From NCBI GenBank assembly GCA_027972325.1, contig JAPMOS010000003.1, forward strand, positions 869,001 to 933,000: a DNA stretch of 64,000 bases, read 5' to 3'. The stretch's first letter is position 1, and each line of letters starts with the position of its first letter. Both the position numbers and the translations under genes were made by a program. This document shows, in pieces, positions 44,979 through 57,900 of the stretch. The notes beneath the pieces are model-generated. The model made no database searches and had not been told where the DNA came from. It saw only the letters and a program-made list of their open reading frames with translations. The DNA is from Paratrimastix pyriformis. Lineage: Eukaryota; Preaxostyla; Paratrimastigidae.

Positions 44979-46856
44979 ATGGAGACCCCCGTTCAAACTG
45001 TCCAAGCGGTGCTGCCCGATGAAGGAAAAGGACAAAGCCCCCAGGAGATGATGTCCCGGTCGAGAAACATTCTGGATGGCGACAGCATCTCAGGCGAGCT
45101 CCTCAATGAGGCCGTCAATCTGTGTTCGATGGCTCTCGAGGTGCGGTCTGTGGTGGAGTTCCACCGTTTTTTCTCGAACGACCTCGGTTATTGCGCAGTG
45201 TTAAAGAACTGGGCGATATGCACCCCGACAATGCACCCTACTACTACGAATATGGGAATGCCCTGATGACAAAAGTGCAGTTGTCAAAAGAGGTCTTCGG
45301 GGAATCTTTGGGCGGCATCCTCGATGAAGAAAAGCAACGAGAAAAGGAAAAGGAGGAGGCGGAGGCCCACCTTCGATCCCGCAAGCACCGGCTCGAGGAA
45401 ACGGGCCACGTCATCGACCGCACCAAGGACGAGGAGGACACTGCCCCCGGCCCACCAAGTGCACCCCTCGATCAAAAGAGCGCCAAGACGGAAAAGGCCG
45501 ACGGCGAGGGCGGCGAAGACGGTGGTGAGGGTGGCGAGGACGAGGACGGGGACGATGGGGAGGAGGGGGAGGGGGAGGAGGGACCCGCCGGGGATGACGA
45601 CCTCGAAATCGCTTGGGAGGTCTGTGCGCGCCTTGTCACGAGTGTGCCTTGCCTGGGAAGGCCGCAGCCCAGACTCATGAGTGATGTGTGCGTCCCGCCC
45701 CCGCTTCCGTTCAGGTGCTGGACATCGCCCGCTGCCTGGCCGAGCGGGCCCCCGAGGATGCGCCGAGCAAGCTGTTCTTGGCGGACGTCCTCCTCAGACT
45801 GGGCGATGCGAGCCTGGAGTCCGAGAAGCCCCAGGAAGCCCTTGAGGAGTACGAGCGGGCGCTTGCCCTCCGCGCCCACTGGCGCCCCAACGGATGGCGC
45901 GACCTTGCCGAGATGTCCGTCTGGCTCGTGTCACCGACAACCGATTTCCTGCGCCCGTACCCCATTTCTTTCTCCCGTCGCGCAGCCACACGAAGGACTC
46001 GTTTGCCCTGACGGTGATGGAGCCCCCCGACCTGAAGGGGGCCGTCGAGCACTACCAGGCGGCCATCGACCTCCTCTCGCGCCGCCAGGCCTTCCTCCTT
46101 CAGGTCATGCCGACTCTACCCCCCGCCTCGGCATTGGCGGCTCATGCGCCCGCCCCACCCTCTGCCGCTGCCGAATCAACGCCGTCGTCGGCTGCCCCCG
46201 CGACCGCGACCGCTGCCGCTGCCGCTGCCGCTGCCGGCGCCGCTTCGATCTCGGCCGCTTCTTCAAAAAGCGACCCTTGCCCACCGCCTTCATGCCCTGC
46301 AAACCGCGAAAAGGCAGAGCGCGAGGTTGCGGACCTGCGTGAGATCATCGCCGAGCTGCGCACCAAGGTCTGCCTGCTGCCCTGCCGCTCGTGTCGTCGG
46401 ATCTCACCTCCGCGCTCGACCATCCCCTGGGGGCCGCCAGGTGGAGGACCAGCTGGAGGCACTGAACGAGGAAGAGGCGGCTCGGAAGGCACTCCGTGAA
46501 CTCGTGGCCGAGACCCGCCGCAGAGTCTGCACCCCCCCTGTGGCCCTCCCCTGGTCTCAACGGGTCTTCGCAGGATCTCTTCTCGCCTCCTCGGCTGGGA
46601 GCCGACCCGCGTAATGTGGTCAATTTGGGATCCGCACAGACGCCCGCTTCTCCTCCACAAGGTCAAGGTGGTCTGTCCGCCGACTTTCAACCTTCGCGCG
46701 TATCGCTCCCCCTTGCTCCTTCCAGCACCAGCAGCTCCTGTTCTTCAGGTGCGCAAAAAGGCCCGAGTTGTCGAGGTCCATCAACCCCCACAGCTTCCTC
46801 AACAACAACAAGAAGACCACCCAGATAAAGCAACAAACTCCCCAACTGCGCCATAA
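44979..46856 (+). CDS. NASP: NASP/Sim3-type histone chaperone (SHNi-TPR)
   Basis: Seven exons: 44979-45145, 45199-45619, 45715-45914, 45986-46367, 46441-46524, 46574-46670 and 46735-46856, giving 490 residues. TPR pieces: [11 protein letters not shown] in TPR1; [10 protein letters not shown]; then the Glu/Asp-rich insert that splits TPR2 in NASP ([12 protein letters not shown]); L-E-I-A-W-E-V-L-D-I-A-R, which matches human [21 protein letters not shown]; and K-G-A-V-E-H-Y-Q. A basic V-R-K-K-A-R near the end aligns with the NASP nuclear signal. NASP binds H3-H4 and linker histones. All six donors are GTCTG or GTCCG. Confidence 0.9.
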
Positions 46857-47090
46857 TTATCGCATTGAACGATCCCATCCGATCAATACTCTCGAGATAA
46901 AGCCCATCCGATCAATACTCTCGAGATAAAGCAATTTTCTTCTGCCGCTTCTTTGGTCACGTCCTTCTCGCCACGACCTTCCCTGTCGCCTCTGATCACG
47001 AACGCGTCAAACAACATAATTTCAAACCCGTGGTCAAAAATTTGAAACTGAAAAAGCCCCGGGTCAGAGAACTGTCACCGGCTCCGAGAA
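46857..47090. other. spacer with a 33-bp direct duplication
   Basis: Between NASP and RIB43A. CCATCCGATCAATACTCTCG followed by AGATAAAGC occurs twice in tandem at about 46875-46932. Otherwise AT-rich, no gene. Confidence 0.7.
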
Positions 47091-48733
47091 ATGTTTCCAG
47101 CATCAGACGCCGCTGCAAAAGAGGCAGCTGTTGTAGAAAGACGCCGTCGGATGGAAGAAGAGCGCAAAAAGCGCATCTTTGACGCCAAAAATCGGACGAT
47201 TGGGGTCTGCGCCGCCATCCGATCCCAACATTTTGCACGAGTTCCCCATCGTAGGTCGACAAGACGGCGCTTGAAGCCCAGGTTGCAGAGAGAAAAGAAA
47301 GAGAGGAGCTCGAGAAACAAAGGGACCGAGCCTTTGACATGCAAGCCCTCGCTGCTGAACAGCATCTCATTCAGATGGAGGCTGACATCCAGCGTGAGAG
47401 GGCCGAAGTCGCTCGTCAGGTGGAAAATTATCGTGCACAGTTCCAGCAGACCACCATGCGGAAGGGTCTGAATGCGGCGGCACACTATATATTTATTTCC
47501 AAATAATCTGCAGAATTCGACCTGAACAACCCCGATGCCCTCAAGCTGGATGTCCCCGCTCGCATCGGAGATGATGATCCCCGCCTCGGGCCCAGTTCAT
47601 TGCAACGGTTTGATGGTGAAGATCTCAGCGTGACCGACCGCAAGAAGCAGCAGCAGCAGCAGCAGCGCGATTTCATTATTCAGGTCGCGTTCCTTAGCAC
47701 ACCTACCTCTCACCACCCATTCGGCCGTCGTGGAGCAAGTTCTTCAGACCGATCCCCCTGTTTTTGTCGGGTCGGGGCTTGTGGTCGCGGGTCGCAGCAA
47801 GCCCAGGAGAAGCTGAAGCGGCAGCAGTTCGACGAGGAGACCGAGCGGCTGCGGCAGCTGCGGGAGCGTGAGGTGGCGCTGCGGCTGCGGGAGCTCGAGC
47901 TCGAGGCCGAGCGGGCCCGCCGGGTGACGGCCGTGCAGACGAAGCAGTTCAACCTGGCCCAGGCGGAGGAGGCCCGAGCCGCGGAGTCTCGGCGCCGCCA
48001 CGAAGAGACCCTCGACAGCATCGAGGAGACCCGCCACTGGATGGAAGGTCCGCCCAACTCTGGGCGTTCTTTCGATCGGCCGGCCGAGTTCCCGCCATCA
48101 CCTCTGCCCTCTCCTTGCAGGCTCCTTCCTGAACGAGGACATGAATCGGCAGGTGGCCGCCACCAACCCCCGCAGGGTCGTCCCATACGCCTACAAGGTC
48201 GGCAACCCTACAGCTTGGCCTCCAAAATGTTGTTTCTGGCGGCGCACGGATGTGCGCCCGCATTTCGGGCACACCCCCGCTGCTGCTCGATTCTCACGTT
48301 GACCTCTCTTCTTGTCCTCCGGGGCTGCTCCGTGGCGGGGTGCAGGGCCTCTTCCCCGAGCAGCATCAGGCCATTCTGGAGATGCAGCGCAAGCAGCAGG
48401 AGGAGCTCAGGGTCCTTTCCCCGCCCTTTGTTGTGCCCGTCCCCGCCGCCTCGCGCCGCCGTTTTTCCGCTGGACTCATCCTGACGGGTCCCTCTTTCCC
48501 CTCTTTCGGGCCGTCCACGGTGCAGCAAGCCCGTGAGCGGGAGGCCACCGCCGAGCGGGAGTACGCCCGGCAGCAGGCGGCCATCTCGCGGACCCTGACC
48601 CTGCAGGAGCGCGAGGCCGAACGTCTGCGGCGGGATGCTGCCCAGAGGTTGGCGGAGGAGCATCGCCAGCAGGCTCTGCAGGCCAAAGAAAAGTCCGCCC
48701 TGGCACGCGTCATCCCCTCCCCTCCCCTCCTCC

Positions 48734-48770
<37 letters not shown>

Positions 48771-48892
48771 CTCGTTCTCCGCTCATCGCGGTTTCCCCCG
48801 TTTGGGCCTGCAGGCTGGAGGCGACCAACGCCCTCTACGCGGGTCGTGTCGACGAATCCTTCTTCTCCCAATTCGGCACCTCGTCCCGCTAA
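47091..48892 (+). CDS. RIBC2: RIB43A-domain axonemal protein
   Basis: Eight exons: 47091-47204, 47255-47465, 47514-47683, 47798-48047, 48121-48197, 48346-48411, 48526-48692 and 48814-48892, giving 377 residues (RIBC2 is ~380). The start V-E-R-R-R-R-M-E-E-E-R-K-K-R-I-F and N-R-T-I-G-V-D, the block E-F-D-L-N-N-P-D-A-L-K, the R-I-G-D-D-D-P-R-L and G-E-D-L-S segments, N-P-R-R-V-V-P-Y, and the C-terminal F-S-Q-F-G-T-S-S-R all match RIB43A. It is almost entirely helical coiled coil. RIB43A proteins lie inside the ribbon protofilaments of flagellar doublet microtubules, so the organism builds motile flagella. Confidence 0.93.
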
Positions 48893-49265
48893 GCCCGCCG
48901 CTGTCTCGGGCCCACGCGCCCGTTCATCGCTCGCCCCCGTCGCCCCTCCAGCCTGCTGCCCCATGCCCCATATGCCCATGCCCCATGCCCCATGCCCCAT
49001 GCCCCATGCCCCACGGATCCCGTGGCGGATGTCTTGCCGGGCCATCGGGCCGGATCCCCCGGTTCGGGGCTCGGGTCCTCTTGCCTCGCCTCGCTTCGCC
49101 TCGCCTCGACGATATGCCTGTTTTGGATCCCCCTGCGCGCACGCCCGCACGCCTGCACGCCCGCACGCGCGCCAGACCGCCACCCACACACCATCTCGTC
49201 TTTCTGGCGATCTTCCTCGTTCGCTTGCTAGGATCTTTGGAAGAAAACTCGATCGCTCGATCGCT
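48893..49265. other. convergent intergenic region
   Basis: 373 bp between RIB43A and the pseudokinase stop. A CCCCATG array at 48960-49013, then CGCACGCC repeats at 49134-49170. No gene. Confidence 0.5.
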
Positions 49266-52200
49266 TCAGGGGACCCGCGGGCCGTGGCTGGAAGAAGAGA
49301 GCCAGGCCCGTGTTGGAAGGGTAGGGTTGACGGAGGCGGGCGGCTCATGCGGGCGACTTGGGCCGACCGGGGGAGGGCGAACGTTGGGGAGACGCCAGAC
49401 AGGGCGCGGCCAGGGCCTCGTGGAAGGCGTGCAGCCCTGCGCCCCCCCACATCCGACCAAAAAATCCCACAAACAATGAAGGTGGTTGCAGAAGGAGAGC
49501 GCAGGGGGGGGGGGGGGGGGGGGGGGAGACCGTTGCGAAGCCTCTGGAGTGCTTCGGCGGGCGAGGATGAGGGGTGGAGGGTGAGGCCAGCTGGGGCCCG
49601 TCGGCGGTCCCGGGGGTCGTTTGACGAGCCTTCTGGGGCGGCGACTGTATGGGGCCTGATGACGGAGGCGGGGCTGGCGATGGGGAACAGACGGCGGCCG
49701 GGGAGGCGACGGCGGCCGGGGAGGCGACGGCGGCCGGGGAGGCGACGGCCGCAGGGCGGCGGACGACCGTCTGGGGTGGAGTGCCCGTCCGGGCGGCCGG
49801 AGCGGATGTGGTGAAAGGCTCCAGCTGGTGGATGAGGGCCTGCAGCTGGCCCGAGGTGACTCGGCCGTTGGGTCGCTCCGAGGGGGGCGGCAGGACAGGC
49901 ACGGATGGGGAGGGGGCGAAGGGGGACCCGTCGCCAGGCCGCGGCGGGTTGGTGGTGGAGGTGGCAGCGCGGCTGCGGGTCGGGCCGCCCCGACCGGCGG
50001 ATCCGGGGGGGTCGGCAGGGGCCGGCGCTGAGGGGGCAGGGGCCGAGGCAGGGGGGCCCGTGGCGAGCAGGCTCACGCGCAGGGGGGCCGCGATCGAGAT
50101 ATGCAGTCCTGGGGGGGCCACTGCTGCTGGGGTAGGGGGAGGCCCTGACCCCGGGATGCCCGCATTACCACCCGACCCGGGGCGCGTGCTGGGTTCGCGA
50201 TGCCGTTCGGCAGAGGAAGGCTGTACGGCGCCCCTCTGAAGGCTACCGCTGCTGTTGCTACTGCGGGCGCTGCCGGGCGCGTAGAGGAAGACCGGCGCCG
50301 ACAAGCGGCCGCCGTCGTCCTGAGGTCCGCCGAGAGGGGACGGGTCACTGGGGCCGCGGGGAGCCCCGAGGGGTACCGGGGGCGTCGGATATTGCGGGTG
50401 GAGCAGCGACCCCAGCGCCAGGGCCGGGCTCGGGAGGGGGAGCGAGGCGGCAGCGGCGCCTGGCGGCATTGCTGCCATCGCCCCGACGGCCGGCCTGCCG
50501 TCCCCATCGGCGGTGGAGGCTGCTTCATCGGGGGCGGCGCGGTGGCCTGGCGAGCCGGAGTCGCGCCGCGCCTGGGTCTGGCCGCTGAGCAGCACCCGGT
50601 CGAAGGTGGCCACCAGGCCCTGCCGAGAAAGGGCCCACCCCGTCAGGCGTACCGTCCGAAAGCGGCAGCAGGAGCAGCGCCCCCGCCCCAACCGCAGCCG
50701 GGGCCCAAGGGCAGGGCGGCACCAGTGCGGACCTTGAGGTCGTGCAGCGACTGGGAAATGCTCAGCCTGGCCGAGTCGGGACCCCCCATCGGAGGAGTCG
50801 AGTCGGGCCGCCCCTGGGCGAGCCCCCCAGGGCCGGAGGATGCCGCACCACCGGCAGTGCCGACATAGCCTGGGAGGAGGGTCGGCCGGGTTTCGTCTGG
50901 GGCGGGCCCGACCACCACCGGGCCGGCAGGGGCCGGGCGGGGCTGCTGTAGGCTGGGCCGTGGGCTGGAGGGACTGCGCGTGGGCTTCGGGGACGGAGAG
51001 GCGATGTCGCTGGTGGGGCGGGGGCGGGGGCGGGGGCGGGGGCGGGGGCTGCTGCTGGCCGCGGGACCGTCGGCGGACGAGCTGTCGACCCGCCTGTGGG
51101 GCGGGGGCGACGGGCTCCGCTTAGGGGGGCTCAGCGGCGGCGCGGGGTCGGAGGTGAACGGGGACAGGCCGCGGGGTGCCTGCTGGGGGGCGACTTGGGC
51201 CGTGGCCTGCATCGAGTGGGGCAGTCGGTCGGGGCGGCGCGATTGGGGGTGGGACTGCGGTCGCTGCCTCGGTGAGGAAGAGCGCGCAGGCGAGGGTGAG
51301 GGTGAGGGCGAGGGCGAGGGCGAGGGCGCGTACGAGCCCGACGGGGACGGGGAGGGCGAGCGCAGAAGAGACGCGGCCGAATGGCCGGCTGTCTGCCCTT
51401 GGCGACCGCTCACGCGCGTCCCCACTGCCCCGGGGGTCATGGGGCTGTGGTGGCTCTCGGAGGGACCCGAGCGGCGGGGCTGCCCGGGCGGCGGGTGCGG
51501 GTCGCTCGAGTGGGTGCGGTCGCTGGTTCGGTTGGTTCGGCTGGCGGGAGGGGCGGGCTGCCGAGGAGGGGTGGCGGCCCCGGGGGGGAGGTGGCCTCGG
51601 ACCGGGCTGGTGGGCTGCCCCTCGGGGTGGCTCGGGGCCGAGAGGGTGCGATTTCGACCGTCGTGGCTGCCGTGGCTGCCTTGGCTGCCGTGGCTGCCGT
51701 GGCCGTGCGACTGGCTGGGGCGATGGTCGTGGCCGTGCGATGATTGGCTGGAGCGACGGTCGTGACTGTGCCGGGGCATCGGAGGCCCCATCGGAGGCGC
51801 GCGTAATGCCTGACGATCATGACTGTGACGGCTGCTGTGGTGGTGGCTGTGGTGACTGTGGCTGTGGCTGTGGCTGTGGTGGTCGTGGTCGTGGTCGTGG
51901 TGGCTTGGACTGTGGGAGTGGGCGCGGGAGTGGCGGCTGAGGACGGCGCTGATGGAAGACTCGGCGCTTGGGCTGCGGTCGAGGGGCGGGTACCCGGGCG
52001 GCAGCCGAGACGCCGACAGCGGGGGCCCGGGCGGGGTGGCCCGGTCGGGGCTCAGGGCGGTGGGCTCGTCGGCGGGGAGCGGACTCTGCAGCGGCGGGGC
52101 GGCCGTCGTGGTGGTCGGTGCCAGCTCGCCGGGCCGGTGGGGCCCGCGTACCGGCTGGGGCACGGGCAGCGGCTGGGGCGGTGGGTGTGGGGCCCGCGGT

Positions 52201-54884
52201 TGGCGTGGGGGCTGCGATGCCGCCCCGGCCAGGGCCTCGGGGGGCGCCGCGCCGCCGGGCCGTCGGGTGGTCGTCGTCAGGCCGGCACCCCCCGACCCTG
52301 GCTGAGAGGCCGCCCAGGAACGCTGCGGATGCGGGGGGGACACGGGATGGGGCTCCCTGAAGAGGAGCGGGCTCCTCTGGGAAGACCCTGGCCGCTCAAA
52401 GGGGCCACTCACCTGCCCCTGGTTGGGCTGGTGCGGCCACCCGGCGCCTTGCTCGCAGAGGGCCTCGGGGCCCTGGTGCGGTCGCCACGATGTCGCCAAT
52501 GCCGAAGCGGACGGGTCGCTGAGAGGCGGGGCGTACGATGGCGAGAGGTCCTGACGTTGCTGCGAGCCGGCCAGGCTCGCGTGCAAAGGCGAGAGAGGCC
52601 TCGACAAGAGGGGCACCAGCGGTCGCTGAGCAGGGGGCTCCTGCTCGGGCAGGGCGGCCGGCAAAGGGGTGAGCGGGGGCTGGGCGCCAGGGTCCCGGTA
52701 ATCATCGGCGCCAAGCCTGCCGCCAGACTGACCCGCTCCCTGGCGCGCAGCCCCGGCCCCCCGGATCCCGGAGTGGCGCAGGGTGGTCGTTGCCGTGGCC
52801 GGGACGGCCCCATCTGGGAACTGAGACCCTGGGGTGGCAAAATCCTCCCCCTTCCCACCGGACCCTGCCACCACCAGCCCGGGGACTGCCGTCGAGAGCA
52901 CCGAGTACGCTCCGGCGGCGGCAGCGGGGGTACCGGCGAAACCCAAAGCAGGCTGGGCCCCAGCGGCCCCCTCGACAATCCAGTGGATGTAATGGTGGTG
53001 GGTCGTGCCCCCGGGCTCGGCCACCGAGCGCTCCCCAAATGAGGACGAGGACGGGGTCGTCTGGGCCCAGTTGGCACCCTTGCCGGGCGAGGCGGCGAGG
53101 AGATCGGCGGCTTTCAGGGGACCCATCGTGCCCGGGGTGCCCGATGGAGCGGCCGGGGTGCCAACCAAGCGGACGGTCGAGGTGGCGGGGCCGTTCCCAT
53201 CGCGGGCCACCGTTGCTGAGGCGGGGGCAAGGGCGCTGTTGAGGGCCGAATACGAAAGAGGCACCTCCCTGGTGTCGGGGCTGTCGGCGAACGCCCTCAC
53301 AGCGGCAGAGGCCTCGAAGGGCGGCGCCATTGCCGACCCGGGGGCCCGGGCGGGTGTGGAGAGGGCGTGGTGTCGATGGGTGTGCCTGTGCCGGTGGTGC
53401 CTGTGCCGCACGACAAGAGGCGAACCGGCCACACCCGTCGGCGCGCCGGGTCCCCGCTGCCCCATTTCGGTCGGCTCACTCGTCATCGCCACTTCCCCGG
53501 CGGCCGAGGGCGGGCTGACCAGCAGCGAGGAAGAGGCTGGCTGTGGGTGAGGTCCGTTGGCGGATGCATGGCCTCTTCGGTGATGCAGGTGGCGGACGGG
53601 GGACGCGGCGTACGCAACGGGCACGGCGGGCGGAGGGCCGAGCGCGGGGGGCTCGCTCAGGAAGGGGGGCCTAGCCGGGAGGGTCGCGAGTCCGCTGATC
53701 GCTGCTGAAAACAGAGGCAGTCGGAGTGTTTCCCGGGCCGTGATGCGGCGGCGGCTGTCGAAAGAGAAGGCGGCGTCCAAGAAGGCCCGCACTGCATCCC
53801 GATGGGCGGCCGGGAAGGGGGCGCCGTCTAAAAGGGCGTCAAGACCCCGGACGCGGGCGCGGGTCTCCAGAAGGGAGGGAGGGAGGGAGGCAGATGAATG
53901 GCCCAGCGGACAGGTAGAGACAGCGCCAAGGGACGCTGCCAGCAAGGGACCGCGCCGATCGGTTCCACGGAACAGACCGGGTCTGAGCCGGTGGTGATGC
54001 AGAGAATCTGGTAGTCCTCGGTCCCGAGGTACGGGGTGCTGTCACGGGATGGCATCCCCAGCATGCGTATCATCGACAGGCTCTGCGAGCCGGGATCAGT
54101 CCCCGAGAAAAGGGGGACGCCTCGGCCCAAGACGGCCTCGGCGAAGATGGCCGCCGCTGCCCAGACATCGCCAGCGCAGGACCGGGAGCCTGGCGTTGCC
54201 CCCAGTCAGATACGGCGTGGTGGGACATTTCATCGACGGACCGGAGGATCCAAGGATCATTTCAGGGGAACAGTAGGCCGAAAGCCCCTCAACATTTTCA
54301 CGACAAATCATCATCTACCGACAGTTGGGGCCACCGTGAAATTTCCGGCAGACCTGCCCAGAAGAAGCTAAACGAATATTATGAGGGTGAAGATAGCCGT
54401 GAAAAAGGTTCTTCGCATGTAAAGAGGCCAGATGTTCGAAGAGCGCCCGAAACCATGAGCAAGCAGTCTCGAGAGGCACCACTCCTGCGTCAGAAAAATA
54501 GCACAAACGTAGCCATTCGTGGCCGTGACAGACTATTCCCTCGGGACTGCCCGAGGATGGAGGAGAGTGGCAGAAAACTCATACCTGTTTGAAAGCCAGG
54601 GATAGGTTTAGAGTGCAGGGGACTTGGCCCAACTGGCCGTTTGAAAAATTCAGAACCAGGCTGGCCGAAGCTAGTTTCCCGTCGAACGAACGAGAGTGGG
54701 GGTCGATGCAATATCGATCGCAGCCTTCAATGACGCCGTCTGGATGGCGGCCGGCATTTTCCCCCAATCCAAGGGGGCATTCCCTCGAAATCTCGGGGCT
54801 CCCTCGTCGCTCTCGGTCTCGGTACTCCGAGCCAGCGCGAGTTTTTCCGCCCGTGTCACCATCACTCCCAATTTCACCTCCCAT
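49266..54884 (-). CDS. protein kinase-like protein (probable pseudokinase) with very long disordered tail
   Basis: Seven minus-strand exons: 54585-54884, 54354-54539, 54242-54314, 53978-54189, 50733-53864, 49531-50619 and 49266-49436, in frame to 1,720 residues. The C-lobe is clear: W-F-R-A-L-F-E-H-L-A-S-L-H-A-K-N then H-G-Y-L-H-P-H-N where H-R-D-L-K-P-E-N is expected; A-Y-C-S-P-E-M-I; G-D-V-W-A-A-A-A-I-F-A-E; and F-S-F-D-S-R-R-R-I-T-A-R-E-T-L. The catalytic Asp and Lys are Tyr and His, no DFG is seen and no VAIK lysine was found, so catalysis is doubtful. The single 3,132-nt exon adds a ~1,000-residue Pro/Ser region with an H-S/H-D-rich tract (about 51640-51920). The last two exons are least certain. 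The N-terminal start is chosen as an ATG 115 bp from the opposite gene. Confidence 0.68.
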
Positions 54885-54999
54885 ACCACACTCTCGACCT
54901 CCGCCCGGCCTCGGCGGCCCCCCGGCCGCTGCTCCGCATGCCGCCATTCTTGTCCAGCCGGCACCGCTGGCCGCCCCACGTTGGCCACCAACCAGCTCT
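54885..54999. promoter_or_regulatory. probable bidirectional promoter region
   Basis: 115 bp between the chosen start codons of the pseudokinase (-) and HAT-repeat (+) genes. An alternative ATG at 54730 for the plus gene would instead make the two genes overlap. Confidence 0.3.
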
Positions 55000-57900
55000 A
55001 TGTCAGCCAACCCGCCGAGTCCGGCCCTTTCGGCAGCCACGGTCACCACCAGCACCACAGGACCTTCCTCTTACGATGGACCCCTCGGGACGGAGCGGGA
55101 TCTTGGCGGGCACTTTGACACAGACGCGACCTTCGCCCTCTACCCGCCCCTCACACCAACGGGTGGCCTGGCCCTCAACCGTGCGTTCGAGGACAGGCCC
55201 TCGCCCATGATGGAGCCGCTCCCCGTGGGGATGGACCCCTCGGCTGCCTGGCGGCCCACCTCCCCCACACCCCCGTCCGCCCTTGGCCAACTAGCAGCCT
55301 CCGCCCACGAAAGCCTCCCGCCCACGATCTCATCTGCGGACAGAATGCTCTTCCCGAACGGCGCCGTTGGTGGCGAGGGGCTATTGTGGCTTGGCGACAC
55401 GGACCCCCTGCAGCCGCAGCACCCGCAGGGCGTGGCCCCGTCGGCCCGGCCGCTGCTGGACTTGGACTTGGACCAACTCGATGAAGCCGCCCTTCGAGAG
55501 CGCTTCCTGGCCCCTGCTCCCGTTCAGTGGCAGCAGGCGTCGCCCGCTTCGGGTCAGCTGTTGCAATCATCATCGACCAGCACCCGGGCCCAATCCCCCC
55601 GGGGCCAGGGCCAGGGCCAGGGCCAGGGCCAGGGCCAGGGCCAGGGCCAGGGTCAGGGTCTCCAGCTGGAGGCGGCCCCATCTTTCCCTCTCCCGTACGA
55701 CGAGCCTGCCCAATACGACGCCGGGGGTCCCACCCAAGCTTGGTTCATGCCCTATTTCGGCGCTCCGCTCTCTGGACCCGGGGCCGAGGCGGGCCGTCCC
55801 CTCCCCTCCTCCTCCTCCGACCAGGCGGCACCCTTCCGCCGGCTCCCCGGTGCCTCGCGCCCACGGCAGCCGCCTTTGGGATTCGCGGGCGGCCACCCCG
55901 CTGCTCCCACCACCGGCTATGCGCCCCGCCACGTTGACCCGGCCCAGCCGTTGACGGCCCCCCCGACCGAACCGCGCCTCCCCTTCCCGCCCCAGGCCCC
56001 CAGCCAAACGCCCGCCCCACCAGGACGGGCCCCCGAGCGCCCGCCGGCAGCATCCCAGGAATCGAGCACCCTTGAGGCCCTGGTGGCCAGTCTCCCCTCA
56101 TCCCCGCGCTGCCCCCGCCCGGCGCCCTTCCAGCCCGCCCTGCACCGGCCCCAGACCTCGCAAGGGACACAAGGCGCGCAAGGAGCGCAGGAAGCACCCC
56201 TGCTGCCCCCGCCCGGCTTTGGGGCTGCCGACCCAATGGCGCGGTGCCCGTCGTCGCTCTCCGAGAGCAGCGCCACCAGCGCCGGGGCCGCCAGCCAGAC
56301 CAGCAGCCGGGCTACCCGCGGGAGCCGCCCCAGCCGCCCCAGCCGCAGCCGCCGCTCGGGGACGCGCCCTTCACGAGAAGCCCACGACCAGCCGGCTCCC
56401 GCCGGCCCCGCGAGGAGCGGCCCCGCGTCCGGCCAGCTCAGCGAGAGGCACCCTCGAACAGGCCGTCAGGGGATGGCGGGGCCAGGGGCGGCCGTGTGGG
56501 GCGAGGAGGGCCCCGACCGCGACCGCGACCCGGACATGGACCCGGACATGGACCCCGACCGCGACCCGGACATGGACCCCGATGGGCCCGAGGAAGCCGA
56601 CGTCACGGACGAGCGCTTCCCCGACAGCCTCTCCTTCAAGGAGTTCTACCGCCAGGTCAAGATGCACGAAAGGGTCTGTCCCGTCCGCACCCGCCCATGC
56701 GCCCGCCCCCGCCCCCCGCGCCCGCCCCTGCGCCGACGCCCCTCCGTTGGCCCGGGTGGTTCCGCCTGGCCCGGCTGACCACGCTGCTCGGGGGCTGGGC
56801 GGCAGACCTCGCTGGCGGCCGCGGAGGCCTACGGGCAGGACCATCTGGCGGCGGTGCCCCTGAAGGCCCGCTGGCGCTGCCTCCTCGAGCTGGCCGACCT
56901 GGCCCGGTCCGCATGCCTCGCCCTCGCCCTCGCCCTGCGTGCGGGAGTGTGTGCGGGAGTGTGTGCGGGAGTGCGTGAGGGCTGGGCCGATGGAGGGCGA
57001 AGCAGCCCTGGGCGCGGCATGCAGATTGAGCCAGATCGGTCAGGGCGAGGGCGAAGGCGAAGGCGAAGGCGAAGGCGAAGGCGAAGGCGAAGGCGAAGGC
57101 GAAGGCGAAGGCGAAGGCGAAGGCGAGGGCGAGGGCGAGGGCGCACTCCGCACGCACTCCCGCACGCACACGCACTCCCTCACTATCCTTCTCCTGCGAC
57201 CAGTCGCGAGGGCCGGACGGCCCAGGCGGAGCGGCGCTTCCTGGAGGCGATCCAGGCCCAGCCCAAGGCGCCCCAGGTCTGCTCGGCCTCGCCTCCGCCG
57301 CCCCTGCGCGCCCTGCCTTGCGGCGAGCCCGAGGGCCGTTTCTGATGGCCGCCTTTGCGCTGTGCCTGTGCCTGTGCCTGGGTCGTGGGGCCCCGGGCTG
57401 GGCGGGCAGTGCTGGCTGGAGTACGCCAAGATGGAGGAGGAGCAGGGCAACCTCGAGTCGTGCCACCGCATCCTCAAGACGGCCCTCCGCAAGTGCCCTT
57501 ACAGCGAGGGCCTCCTCATCAAGGCCCGCTCCCTGCCCCCACCGGGACGCCCCCTCTCCTCGTTCATCTCCCCGACGTACGCCCCGGGTCAACGAACAGA
57601 GGTCTTGTCTGCCTCTGGCACGAAACTCAACGTCCCCTCTCTGTCTCTAGTGCCAATATCCTCTCTTTTCCGCTCTTCTCCAAATCTCCCCCCTCCCCCA
57701 CGCCGCGGATTGTGAGCCCGCACGCCGCCAACCCCCGGACGGCCCTCTTCCGGGCTCGGTTTGGCCGTTCCATCGACGCGTTGCAGGTGCCCACCCAATC
57801 TTTCGACATCGCCGACATCCCCACGGACATAGGCACCGACCTGCCCCTCGACACGCTCCTCGCGCACTCCCTGGCCTTGCCCAAGCCCCGACCCTGGGTC

